64,000 bases of DNA from Pantoea sp. CCBC3-3-1 (lineage in GTDB: Bacteria; Pseudomonadota; Gammaproteobacteria; Enterobacterales; Enterobacteriaceae): the NCBI RefSeq assembly GCF_007981265.1, contig NZ_CP034363.1, forward strand, positions 186,001 through 250,000, read 5' to 3'. Under the pieces are notes generated by a model. The model made no database searches, was not told where the DNA came from, and saw only the letters and a program-made list of their open reading frames with translations. The first letter of the stretch is position 1; the number at the start of each line of letters is the position of its first letter. Positions 1-8,498 of the stretch are shown here, piece by piece. Both the position numbers and the translations under genes were made by a program.

Positions 1-2366
1 TTGAACGCGCATGGATTTATGCCAGTCTGGAATGCTACGACAGCCGTATTCGTAGCGGGCATTTATTGATCGCCATGCTGACGACTATGGAGTTGCGCCG
101 CGCTTTATTCGCTATTTCTCCCGCTTTTGAACGTATTTCGCTGGAACATTTAACCCATGATTTTGGCTACATCACGCAAAACTCACCGGAAGTTAGCGAA
201 TCAGCCCAGGACGGTGCCGTCCCGGGCGAAGCCAGCAATGCCCTCAGCGTGGAAAAACGCGAGGGTGGGCTAAATCAATACGCCACCGATCTCACCGCAC
301 TTGCCCGTGAAGGTAAAATCGATCCGGTCACGGGACGCGATCGTGAAATTAGTACCATGACGGATATTCTGCTGCGCCGCCGTCAAAACAATCCCCTGTT
401 AACCGGCGAAGCGGGCGTTGGTAAAACGGCAGTGGTTGAAGGACTGGCGCTGGAAATCGTGGCGGGTAATGTGCCGCCGGCACTTGCCAAAGTTCGTTTG
501 CTTGCGCTGGATGTCGTTGCGCTTTCCGCCGGGGCAAGCATGAAAGGCGAATTCGAGGCGCGACTGAAATCGGTATTAGAAGAGGCTATCGCTTCGCCAC
601 AGCCGGTGATCCTTTTTATTGATGAAGTCCATACGCTGGTGGGCGCGGGTGGTACTGCCGGAACCGGTGATGCTGCCAACCTGTTAAAACCGGCGCTGGC
701 GAGAGGCCAGCTGCGGACAATTGGCGCGACTACATGGCGTGAATTCAAACGTCATATCGAGAAAGATCCGGCGCTAACCCGGCGATTTCAGGTGTTGCAG
801 GTAACGGAGCCGGATGAGGAAACCGCAGCCTGTATGCTGCGTAGCCTGCTGCCGGTTCTCGAAAAACATCATCAGGTCTGGATTACGGATGAGGCGTTAC
901 AGGCTGCGGTTCGCCTTTCACATCGTTACATTCCAGCCCGTCAGCTGCCGGATAAAGCCATTAGCTTGCTGGATACCGCCTGCGCTCGTGTCGCAGTTGC
1001 GCAACACACGCCGCCTGCGGAGTTACAAATCCTCAAATTTCAGATGGAAACGGCACAAACAGAATTAGCCTTAACGGAAAAGGCGCTGCATCTGGGTAAA
1101 GGTAAGAAAGGCGATGCGGATTCTCTGATTGAGCGAATTGCTCAGCAAACAGCAAAATTTCAGCAGCTCGACGGACGCTGGCAAAGTGAAAAAACGCAGG
1201 TCGCGGCCATTATGGCAGTGCGTGAAGAATTACAGTCGCTGGCTCAACAGGGATCGCCAGAAGAAAAGAGCGTCTTGCAGTTGCAAAATAAGCTGGCCGG
1301 GCTTGAAGCCGATCTGCAAACGCTTCGTGGCGAGCAGCCGCTGGTTCACGCGGAAGTTAATGCTGAGGTGATCGGCAGCATTGTCGCAGACTGGACCGGC
1401 ATTCCTGTGGGACAGATGCTGAAAGATGATATTCGGGCCGTTCTTGAGCTTCCGCAGCGGTTGGCGGAACGGGTAATTGGTCAGGATCATGCGCTCCGTC
1501 AGGTCAGCGAAAGTATTCAGACCGCCCGAGCAGGACTGGCCGATCCGTGTAAACCCATCGGCGTATTTATGCTGGCGGGCCCTTCTGGCGTCGGCAAAAC
1601 CGAAACCGCGTTGGCCATAGCTGAACAGCTTTACGGTGGTGAGCACAATCTCATCACCCTTAATATGAGTGAATATCAGGAGGCGCATACTGTCTCTTCA
1701 CTAAAAGGTTCACCGCCGGGCTACGTCGGTTATGGTGAAGGTGGCGTATTAACCGAAGCCGTGCGCCGTAAGCCTTACAGCGTGGTATTGCTGGACGAGA
1801 TTGAGAAAGCGCATCCGGATGTGCATGAGCTTTTTTTCCAGGTTTTCGATAAGGGGCGCATGGAAGATGGCGAAGGACGACAGATTGATTTTAAAAATAC
1901 CATATTGCTCCTGACCAGCAATGCGGGTAGCGAGCTGATTGCCACGCTCTGTGCTGATGCGGATACTGCACCTGAAGCGGACGGGCTGAAAAAGATGCTT
2001 CAGTCCGAGTTGTTGAAAACATTTCCGGCAGCATTTCTGGGTAGAACTGCTGTGGTGCCTTATTTGCCGTTACAGCAGGCGTCATTACAATATATTGTCC
2101 GACTCCATCTCAATAAAATCGGTGAACGCCTGCAACAACAGCATGCTGCGTCGCTGTGTTACAGCGACGCGCTGGTAAAACATATTGTCGATCAATGCCC
2201 TGTAGCCGAAACAGGCGCGAGAATGTTAATTCGTTTTATTGAACAAAATATTTCGCCAGAAATGGGGCGTCGCATTCTTGCTGGTGAACTTGAAACCGCA
2301 GGCCGCACAGTTTATTTAGAGTGTGATGAAGAAGAACGGATAAACATTGTTTTCAGAAATAAATAG
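1..2366 (+). CDS. tssH: T6SS sheath-recycling AAA+ ATPase TssH (ClpV), 5' partial
   Basis: Cytoplasmic AAA+ unfoldase that disassembles contracted TssB/TssC sheath so the type VI machine can fire again. The reading frame is open to the left edge (codons run from position 3), so the N-terminal domain starts outside the window; a TTG at 66 is internal, because the residues before it continue the typical N-domain (DSRIRSGHLL). Two ATPase modules are visible: Walker A GEAGVGKT near 406 with Walker B VILFIDE near 605, and Walker A GPSGVGKT near 1578 with VVLLDE near 1783, separated by a coiled-coil middle segment. The neighbouring tssB and tssC encode its substrate, which separates ClpV from the housekeeping ClpB. 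Ends with TAG at 2364. Confidence 0.93.
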   Translation, partial: ERAWIYASLECYDSRIRSGHLLIAMLTTMELRRALFAISPAFERISLEHLTHDFGYITQNSPEVSESAQDGAVPGEASNALSVEKREGGLNQYATDLTALAREGKIDPVTGRDREISTMTDILLRRRQNNPLLTGEAGVGKTAVVEGLALEIVAGNVPPALAKVRLLALDVVALSAGASMKGEFEARLKSVLEEAIASPQPVILFIDEVHTLVGAGGTAGTGDAANLLKPALARGQLRTIGATTWREFKRHIEKDPALTRRFQVLQVTEPDEETAACMLRSLLPVLEKHHQVWITDEALQAAVRLSHRYIPARQLPDKAISLLDTACARVAVAQHTPPAELQILKFQMETAQTELALTEKALHLGKGKKGDADSLIERIAQQTAKFQQLDGRWQSEKTQVAAIMAVREELQSLAQQGSPEEKSVLQLQNKLAGLEADLQTLRGEQPLVHAEVNAEVIGSIVADWTGIPVGQMLKDDIRAVLELPQRLAERVIGQDHALRQVSESIQTARAGLADPCKPIGVFMLAGPSGVGKTETALAIAEQLYGGEHNLITLNMSEYQEAHTVSSLKGSPPGYVGYGEGGVLTEAVRRKPYSVVLLDEIEKAHPDVHELFFQVFDKGRMEDGEGRQIDFKNTILLLTSNAGSELIATLCADADTAPEADGLKKMLQSELLKTFPAAFLGRTAVVPYLPLQQASLQYIVRLHLNKIGERLQQQHAASLCYSDALVKHIVDQCPVAETGARMLIRFIEQNISPEMGRRILAGELETAGRTVYLECDEEERINIVFRNK

Positions 2367-2445
2367 CGCTGATTGGGACGCCATGTAGCCTGATAATGCT
2401 ATGGCCAAATGTTTAAAAGGAATAGAAATCCAGGAAAGGGACATC

Positions 2446-2979
2446 ATGAATAGAAATAACGGTAGTTCGCAAAAATTTATTGCCAGAAATCGGGCACCTC
2501 GCGTACAGATTGAATATGATGTGGAAATTTACGGTAGTGAGAAAAAAATAGAGCTGCCTTTTGTTATGGGTGTTCTGGCCGATCTTTCCGGTAAAGCGCT
2601 GGAGCCGTTAGCTCCGGTGGCAGACAGGAAATTCCTCAACATTGATATCGACAATTTTGACGAACGAATGAAGGCGATGAAACCCCGAGTCGCTTTCGCT
2701 GTAGCGAATACCCTGACCGGCGAAGGACAGTTAATGATTGATATGACATTTGAAAGTATCAATGATTTTTCGCCGGATGAAATCGCCAGAAAAGTTGATT
2801 CGCTTTCGCAATTGTTGGAGGCACGAACCCAGCTGGCTAATCTGCAAACCTATATGGATGGGAAAGCGGGAGCAGAAAGCCTGGTGATGAAAGTGTTGAA
2901 GGACAAAACGTTGCTTTCCACGCTGGCTTCAGCACCGAAGCCGATCGCTGCGCCTAATGACGCATCACCGAAAAATTGA
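2446..2979 (+). CDS. tssB: T6SS contractile sheath small subunit TssB (VipA)
   Basis: Small sheath protein of 177 residues that pairs with TssC to form the contractile tube around Hcp. The N-terminus (MNRNNGSSQKFIARNRAPRV) and the stretch KIELPFVMGVLADLSG are typical of the family. I chose ATG 2446, preceded by AGGAAAGGGAC, over an in-frame ATG at 2401 that would add 15 residues unlike the family. Its end overlaps the upstream extension of the tssC frame but not the chosen tssC start. It is in the tssH-tssB-tssC transcription block, so sheath and its recycling ATPase are probably made together. Confidence 0.94.
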   Translation: MNRNNGSSQKFIARNRAPRVQIEYDVEIYGSEKKIELPFVMGVLADLSGKALEPLAPVADRKFLNIDIDNFDERMKAMKPRVAFAVANTLTGEGQLMIDMTFESINDFSPDEIARKVDSLSQLLEARTQLANLQTYMDGKAGAESLVMKVLKDKTLLSTLASAPKPIAAPNDASPKN

Positions 2980-2996
2980 TTCAGATGAGGGATAGC

Positions 2997-4493
2997 ATGT
3001 CGATGCAACTTGAAAAGAACCCACCGGCGGCGGCCAGCACCATCCACAATGATTTTAATTCGCTGCTGAATAAAGAATTTAAGCCTAAATCGGCGCAGGC
3101 GAAGTCAGCGGTTGAAAACGCGGTTAAAACGCTGGCAGAACAGGCACTCAGCAGCTCTGTGACGATGGCCGATGATGCTTATAAAAATATTGCGGCATTT
3201 ATTGCAGAAATTGACCGAAAGCTCTCAGAGCAAATCAATATTATCCTGCATCATCCCGAGTTTCAGGCGCTGGAAAGTGCCTGGCGCGGCCTGCACTATC
3301 TGGTTAATAACACCGAAACTGACGAGAAGTTGAAGCTGCGCTTTATGGATATCTCTAAGGATGACCTGCGTCGTAATCTGCGTCGATATAAAGGCATCGC
3401 CTGGGATCAAAGCCCGCTATTTAAACAGATATATGAAGAGGAATATGGTCAGCTGGGCGGCGAGCCTTATGGTTGCCTGGTCGCTGACTATTTCTTCGAT
3501 CATAACGCGCCTGATGTTGATCTGTTGTCATCCATTGGCAAAATAGCGGCCTCTGCTCACGTGCCGTTCATCACTGGCGCTGCGCCTTCGGTGCTACAAA
3601 TGGACTCCTGGCAGGAGCTGGCGAATCCGCGCGATTTGACCAAAATCTTTACGCAAAATCTGGAATACACCGCCTGGAATTCGCTGCGTCAGTCGGAAGA
3701 TTCCCGCTACATTGGCCTGGCGATGCCACGCTTCCTGGCGCGCCTGCCGTATGGGATCCAGACCAATCCAGTCGATAATTTCAATTTTGAAGAGACAACG
3801 GATGGGGCCGATCACAGTAAATATGTCTGGTCGAATGCAGCCTATGCAATGGCGGTCAATATTAATCGCTCCTTCAAGCGTTATGGCTGGTGTACGCTGA
3901 TCCGCGGCGTCGAAAGCGGTGGGGTGGTAGAAGGATTACCCTGCCACACGTTCCCGACCGACGATGGCGGCATTGACATGAAGTGCCCGACAGAAATCGC
4001 TATTTCCGATCGTCGTGAAGCCGAGTTGGCGAAAAACGGATTTATCCCGCTGATCCACCGCAAAAATACTGATTATGCAGCTTTTATTGGCGCACAATCT
4101 CTCCAAAAGCCGGCGGAATATTATGATCCTGACGCAACGGCTAACGCCAATCTCTCCGCCCGTCTGCCTTACATGTTTGCCTGCTCACGCTTTGCGCACT
4201 ATTTGAAATGTATCGTGCGTGACAAAATCGGCTCCTTCAAAGAGCGCGACGAAATGCAGAGGTGGCTGAATGATTGGGTAATGAACTATGTTGACGGCGA
4301 TCCGGCAAACTCATCTTTCGAAACTAAAGCTCGCCGCCCGCTGGCCGCCGCTGAAGTGGTCGTTGAAGAGGTGGAAGGTAATCCCGGCTACTACCAGGCA
4401 AAATTTTTCCTGCGGCCTCACTTCCAGCTGGAAGGCCTGACCGTGTCGCTGCGCATGGTCGCCAGACTGCCTTCGTTGAAAGGCGTAGCCTGA
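2997..4493 (+). CDS. tssC: T6SS contractile sheath large subunit TssC (VipB)
   Basis: Large sheath subunit, about 498 residues. It shows the family blocks HHPEFQALESAWRGLHYL near the N-terminus and PYMFACSRFAHYLKCIVRDK towards the C-terminus, ending with the usual FFLRPHFQLEGLTVSLRMV. I chose ATG 2997 because GAGGGA (2987-2992) sits four bases before it; ATG 3003 is a possible alternative, and the longer frame from 2976 overlaps tssB. It polymerises with TssB in the cytoplasm and contracts to drive the Hcp/VgrG/PAAR spike. The stop is followed by 163 bp that carry the likely hcp promoter. Confidence 0.95.
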   Translation: MSMQLEKNPPAAASTIHNDFNSLLNKEFKPKSAQAKSAVENAVKTLAEQALSSSVTMADDAYKNIAAFIAEIDRKLSEQINIILHHPEFQALESAWRGLHYLVNNTETDEKLKLRFMDISKDDLRRNLRRYKGIAWDQSPLFKQIYEEEYGQLGGEPYGCLVADYFFDHNAPDVDLLSSIGKIAASAHVPFITGAAPSVLQMDSWQELANPRDLTKIFTQNLEYTAWNSLRQSEDSRYIGLAMPRFLARLPYGIQTNPVDNFNFEETTDGADHSKYVWSNAAYAMAVNINRSFKRYGWCTLIRGVESGGVVEGLPCHTFPTDDGGIDMKCPTEIAISDRREAELAKNGFIPLIHRKNTDYAAFIGAQSLQKPAEYYDPDATANANLSARLPYMFACSRFAHYLKCIVRDKIGSFKERDEMQRWLNDWVMNYVDGDPANSSFETKARRPLAAAEVVVEEVEGNPGYYQAKFFLRPHFQLEGLTVSLRMVARLPSLKGVA

Positions 4494-4512
4494 TAAATAA
4501 TTACGCCAGTGA

Positions 4513-4528
4513 TGGCGAATGCCTTGCC
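4513..4528 (+). promoter_or_regulatory. possible sigma-54 promoter upstream of hcp
   Basis: TGGC at 4513 and TTGC at 4524 place GG and GC exactly ten bases apart, the invariant spacing of -24/-12 promoters. The site lies in the tssC-hcp gap, about 128 bases before the hcp start. Sigma-54 control of hcp is known in Vibrio cholerae and Pectobacterium. The middle of the site departs from consensus, and no sigma-54 activator is in the window, so this is a candidate only. Confidence 0.35.
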
Positions 4529-4656
4529 CAGAATCTTTAGCTGTTGAACGGCAGGTTATTCATCAATGCCCGGCATTAAGAGAATAATCTGTCTGAATAA
4601 AAGGGTGAGTTACATATTTATGTGACTTTTTAACAAGTGCTAATAAGGGAAATATC

Positions 4657-5142
4657 ATGGCACAAGATATGTTTATCAAGATTGATGGAATCGAAGGTGA
4701 ATCGCTGGATTCCTCACATACCAATGAAATTGAAGTGCTGAGCTGGCATTGGGATGTTCTTCAACATTCTAATATGCACAGCGGTTCTGGCGGTGGCTCA
4801 GGTAAGGCCACGGTAAATGATTTTTGCTTTTCTCATTATACCGATAAAGCCAGTCCAAACTTGCTGAGTTACTGCCTGACCGGTAAGCATATTAAATCGG
4901 TTGTTTTTGTGGTGCGTAAAGCAGGTGGCAATCCTCTGGAATACCTGACGATTACCTTTACTGACGTCATCGTTACCCGTGTGGATATGGCCGGATCCGC
5001 CGACGACGAAATACGTCCTCGTGAAAATATCAGCCTGGCCTTCACCAAAGTGACACAGGATTATGTCATGCAGAACTCAGAGGGAAGTAAATCTGGCGTA
5101 ATTTCAGCAAGTTATGACATTAAAGCTAATGTAAGTAATTAA
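4657..5142 (+). CDS. hcp: T6SS inner tube protein Hcp (TssD)
   Basis: Hcp forms hexameric rings that stack into the tube expelled by the T6SS; it is secreted and can carry small effectors. The 161-residue protein starts MAQDMFIKIDGIEGES and has the family features SWHWDVLQ, SGGGSGKATVNDF and the ending SASYDIKANVSN. Length matches the usual about 160 residues, so there is no C-terminal toxin extension. ATG 4657 is preceded by AAGGGAA. The 163-bp gap before it and the strong hairpin just after it suggest a separate or stabilised transcript, fitting a protein needed in far larger amounts than its neighbours. Confidence 0.95.
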   Translation: MAQDMFIKIDGIEGESLDSSHTNEIEVLSWHWDVLQHSNMHSGSGGGSGKATVNDFCFSHYTDKASPNLLSYCLTGKHIKSVVFVVRKAGGNPLEYLTITFTDVIVTRVDMAGSADDEIRPRENISLAFTKVTQDYVMQNSEGSKSGVISASYDIKANVSN

Positions 5143-5159
5143 TTTTAATGGGTGAGAAA

Positions 5160-5190
5160 ATAACTTGCCACCCGCCGGGTGGCAAGTTAT
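5160..5190 (+). terminator. perfect 13-bp hairpin after hcp
   Basis: The arms 5160-5172 and 5178-5190 are perfectly complementary (ATAACTTGCCACC and its reverse complement), with a CGCCG loop whose outer bases can also pair. It starts 17 bases after the hcp stop. No T-run follows on the + strand, so it is more likely a 3' stabiliser or partial attenuator than a full terminator. It would lower tssJ and later genes relative to hcp. Function is inferred from position. Confidence 0.6.
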
Positions 5191-5260
5191 TGGCAATGGC
5201 GGCAAAACAATAAAACCAAAAATGTAGCCCTCATAACGACGTAGTAAAGGTTCATGTCCT

Positions 5261-5797
5261 ATGCAATATTTAAAAATATCCGTTTTAGCGAACCCGGTTA
5301 GCGCCTTTTTATTGGCAATATTAATGTCATTTTTACTCGCTGGTTGCAGCTCGCCCTTTTCCAAAAAGACGCCCGACAGCTTTAAAATTAAACTTGTTGC
5401 TGCCAACGATATTAATCTCAATGAAGAGGGCAAAGCGGCGCCTCTGAGTATTTATATTTTTGAGCTGAAATCGCTGGATAATTTCGAAAATAGCGATTTT
5501 TTCACTATCACTGACGGTTCCAGCGACGTACTTAAAGCAGAAACTAAAAAAGTGTACGAAGGCATTATCATTCCTGGTGAAAGCAGAACGCTGACGTTGT
5601 CGCCCGACAAAGAAACCCTTGCTCTGGGAATGGTAGCGGCCTATCGGGAGATCGACCGGGCTGGCTGGAGCGAGGTCTGGGAGCTGTATAAAAAACACAA
5701 TAAAAAATCATGGTGGCGGAAGGTATTGCCCGGTGAGGCAATTGTTCTGACCGTGAATTTTGAAAGTCTGGCTATCTCAATCGATAAAATGGATTAA
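5261..5797 (+). CDS. tssJ: T6SS outer-membrane lipoprotein TssJ
   Basis: Lipoprotein that anchors the TssJLM membrane complex to the outer membrane and contacts the periplasmic part of TssM. The 178-residue product has a lipoprotein signal peptide with hydrophobic core and lipobox LAGC (Cys29), followed by a beta-sandwich-type sequence with the family-like LSIYIFELKS and YEGIIIPGESRTL. The start at 5261 gives a signal peptide of 28 residues; it is on the long side but plausible. The gene ends three bases before the GTG start of tssK and its place before tssK-tssL-tssM is the usual one. Confidence 0.9.
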   Translation: MQYLKISVLANPVSAFLLAILMSFLLAGCSSPFSKKTPDSFKIKLVAANDINLNEEGKAAPLSIYIFELKSLDNFENSDFFTITDGSSDVLKAETKKVYEGIIIPGESRTLTLSPDKETLALGMVAAYREIDRAGWSEVWELYKKHNKKSWWRKVLPGEAIVLTVNFESLAISIDKMD

Positions 5798-5800
5798 ACG

Positions 5801-7147
5801 GTGAGAACAAATAAAGTCGTCTGGAGCGAAGGGCTGTTTCTTCGTCCACAGCTATTTCAGCAGCAGGAACGCTATTTTGAATATTATGCGCACAAGCGTG
5901 CGGCAACCCTCTCGCCATTTTTCTGGGGATTTTCCAGTTATGATATTGATATGGAAGCTCTTTCATATGGAAAGCTGGTACTGCGCACGGGTCGTGGTGT
6001 GCTACCGGACGGTACGCCATTTGATATTCCTGACCACGCCGCGCTGCCTGAACCGCTGACCGTTACGTCCGATCATCTGGGAAAGATGATTTATCTGGCC
6101 GTTCCGCTACGGCTGCATAACAGCGATGAAACGATTTTTGAACGTAAAGATTATGGCTCTCTGGCTCGCTTCTCGGCGTTTGAAACAGAGCTGAGCGATA
6201 CCAATGCTATCCGTCAGGGGCCGAAACCGGTGCAACTGGCGAAGCTGCGCCTGAAACTGGTTTGTGAAAGCGAAATGACGGAATCCTGGATTGGTCTGCC
6301 GCTGACCAGGGTCAAAGCGATTCAGCCTGACGGCAGCGTGCTGCTGCATGTTGACGATCATATTCCGCCGGTAACCGGCTATGCGGCTAACCCGCTACTC
6401 ACCGAATGGCTGACGCATCTTAATGGGCTGGTGAAAATGCGTGCCGAAATGCTGGCTAATCGCTTATCAAGCAGCGATGGCAAGGCCAGCGCGAGTGCGG
6501 AAGTGGTCGATTATCTGTTGCTGCAAATTTTTAATAAATATGAACCGATCCTGGACCACCTGCGGCATGTGCCGGAACTGCCGCCGATTCAGCTGTATCA
6601 GGAACTGGCTAAATTCGCTGGCGAGCTGTCGACCTTTATTCGTACTTCAACCCGGCGGCCCAAAAGTGCACCGGGTTACGATCATGCACGCCTTTACCAG
6701 TCGATACGCCCTCTGGTTGAGGATCTTCACGATCTGCTCAATCAGATCCTGATCCGTGCCGGGCAGATGATTGTTTTACATGCCAAAGGCAACGGCGTCT
6801 GGACGGCGGCAGTGCTACCCGGCGAGCTGCTGACCTTCTCTAATCTGGTGCTGGCGGTGCATGCCCAGCTGCCTATGGATGTCCTGCAACAGCAATTTTC
6901 GGCACAGGCTAAAATCAGTGCCCCGCAGCAGCTTCATGAACTGGTGCGATCTCACCTGCCAGGACTGGTCTTACAGGGGCTGCCTGTTCCACCGCGCCAA
7001 ATTCCTTATCACTCAGGTTACGTCTACTTTGACCTGGCAAAAAGTGGCCCCTTTTGGGAGAAAATCGCCGCAACGGGCGCGCTTGCCCTGCATGTTGCCG
7101 GTGATTTCCCTCAGCTGAAGATGGAACTTTGGGGAGTCAGAACCTGA
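5801..7147 (+). CDS. tssK: T6SS baseplate protein TssK
   Basis: Baseplate trimer that docks the TssEFG wedge onto the membrane complex. The 448-residue protein opens with the conserved VVWSEGLFLRPQLFQQQERY, typical of the family. Start is GTG 5801, three bases after the tssJ stop and with no better in-frame ATG nearby. The stop codon TGA (7145-7147) shares its last base with the ATG of tssL, indicating translational coupling with the inner-membrane component it binds. Confidence 0.94.
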   Translation: MRTNKVVWSEGLFLRPQLFQQQERYFEYYAHKRAATLSPFFWGFSSYDIDMEALSYGKLVLRTGRGVLPDGTPFDIPDHAALPEPLTVTSDHLGKMIYLAVPLRLHNSDETIFERKDYGSLARFSAFETELSDTNAIRQGPKPVQLAKLRLKLVCESEMTESWIGLPLTRVKAIQPDGSVLLHVDDHIPPVTGYAANPLLTEWLTHLNGLVKMRAEMLANRLSSSDGKASASAEVVDYLLLQIFNKYEPILDHLRHVPELPPIQLYQELAKFAGELSTFIRTSTRRPKSAPGYDHARLYQSIRPLVEDLHDLLNQILIRAGQMIVLHAKGNGVWTAAVLPGELLTFSNLVLAVHAQLPMDVLQQQFSAQAKISAPQQLHELVRSHLPGLVLQGLPVPPRQIPYHSGYVYFDLAKSGPFWEKIAATGALALHVAGDFPQLKMELWGVRT

Positions 7148-8487
7148 TGAAACCGGAACCGGACGCGCCGCAGGTTACGCCAACGCCTCAGGCATTAGGC
7201 AAATTTTTGCTGGATGAGCAGCCCGCTTCCGGTATGCCTGACGACACTGATACAGAAACGCTGGCCGGATTTGCCTCCACGGATCGGAGCATGAAGAGTG
7301 AAGCTTCGCTGAAAAGCGAGGGGGTTCAACAGCGGGTAATGACGGTGAAAAAAGCGGTCAATCCCTTACTTGAAGCGGTGCAGCCGCTTTTACGTGCGCT
7401 GAGTGATATGCCCGACAGCATGCTGGCGGCTGAACATGTGGATCTGCTTAAGCGCAGCCTGAAACAGGAAATCAATCTCTTCAGCGTTGTCTGTGATGAG
7501 GTCAATATCTCCTGGAAGAAGATGGCCATCGTGCGCTACTGCATCTGTACCGCGTTAGATGAGGCAGCGCTGACGACCGCCTGGGGTATAGAAACAGGGT
7601 GGTCGCAGAGCAACATCCTTAACTATTTTGAAGGCGATAACGACGGCGGCAATAAATTCTTCCTGTTAGTGGGCCGTTTGTCGATGAACCCGCATGAGTA
7701 TGTGGACGTGCTGGAGGTGTTATTACGCATCCTGGGGCTGGGCTTTGAGGGACGCTACAGCATTCTGGAAGATGGCGATCGTCAGCTAACTAAAATCCGC
7801 CAGCGTCTGTTAACGCTGGTTCAAAGCACTCGCGATTCGATGCCTGCGGCGCTATCACCTCATGGGATGGTGGTCCGCGATAAGAAGCGAAAACGCGAAC
7901 GGTTTATTGTGCCGGTTCGTGCCTCGTTTTTACTGGCCTTTCTGCTGGTCGGTGCCCTGTTTATCTGGTGCAAATATTGGTTATCAAGCCAGGGCATGCT
8001 GATCCAGCAGCGTATTTACGCCATGCAGCAGTTGAACGTTAGCAGGCCACCGGTACGGCTACGTTTACGGTTGGCTACATTGCTGAAAGAGGAGATCGCG
8101 AAAAAAATGGTCAGCGTGGATGAAACGCAGAGCCAGAGTAAGGTCGTCTTTCGCGGTGATTCAGTCTTCCTTTCCGGTTCAGACAAAGTTATTTCCGCGA
8201 TGGAGCCTGTTCTTTTACGGGTGGTCAAAGAGGTGCATCGGGTAAATGGCGACGTGGTGATTGTGGGTCACACCGATTCCACGCCGGTTAAAACCAAAAC
8301 CTTTTCCAATAATCAGGTGCTGTCGGAGAAGCGTGCTGCGGACGTTGCCCGCTATTTTATTGCTGAAGGCATGGATCCCAGCAAAATCACCGTCCGCGGG
8401 GCAGGCGACAGTCAACCCGTTAGCAGCAATAAAGATCCGCAAGGGCGTGCGCAGAACCGGCGTGTGGAATTTTTTGTCACTTATTGA
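7147..8487 (+). CDS. tssL: T6SS inner-membrane protein TssL with OmpA-like peptidoglycan-binding domain
   Basis: TssL joins TssM and TssJ in the trans-envelope complex and links it to the TssK baseplate. The 446-residue protein has a cytoplasmic DotU domain (KKMAIVRYCICTALDEA, then WGIETGWSQSNIL), one membrane helix at about residues 258-280, and a periplasmic C-terminal OmpA/MotB-like domain with VVIVGHTDSTPV and NRRVEFFV. The last domain marks the 'evolved' TssL that itself grips peptidoglycan. ATG 7147, preceded by GGGGAG, is preferred over TTG 7129 and overlaps the tssK stop by one base. Confidence 0.94.
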   Translation: MKPEPDAPQVTPTPQALGKFLLDEQPASGMPDDTDTETLAGFASTDRSMKSEASLKSEGVQQRVMTVKKAVNPLLEAVQPLLRALSDMPDSMLAAEHVDLLKRSLKQEINLFSVVCDEVNISWKKMAIVRYCICTALDEAALTTAWGIETGWSQSNILNYFEGDNDGGNKFFLLVGRLSMNPHEYVDVLEVLLRILGLGFEGRYSILEDGDRQLTKIRQRLLTLVQSTRDSMPAALSPHGMVVRDKKRKRERFIVPVRASFLLAFLLVGALFIWCKYWLSSQGMLIQQRIYAMQQLNVSRPPVRLRLRLATLLKEEIAKKMVSVDETQSQSKVVFRGDSVFLSGSDKVISAMEPVLLRVVKEVHRVNGDVVIVGHTDSTPVKTKTFSNNQVLSEKRAADVARYFIAEGMDPSKITVRGAGDSQPVSSNKDPQGRAQNRRVEFFVTY

Positions 8488-8498
8488 TGAGTTAAATA

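Noticed and set aside
66-2366. TTG at 66 as the start of tssH
   Set aside because: The frame is open to the window edge and the residues before it match the ClpV N-domain, so the true start is outside.
5160-5190. Hairpin after hcp as a REP element
   Set aside because: The sequence does not resemble the REP consensus and only one copy was noticed in the window.
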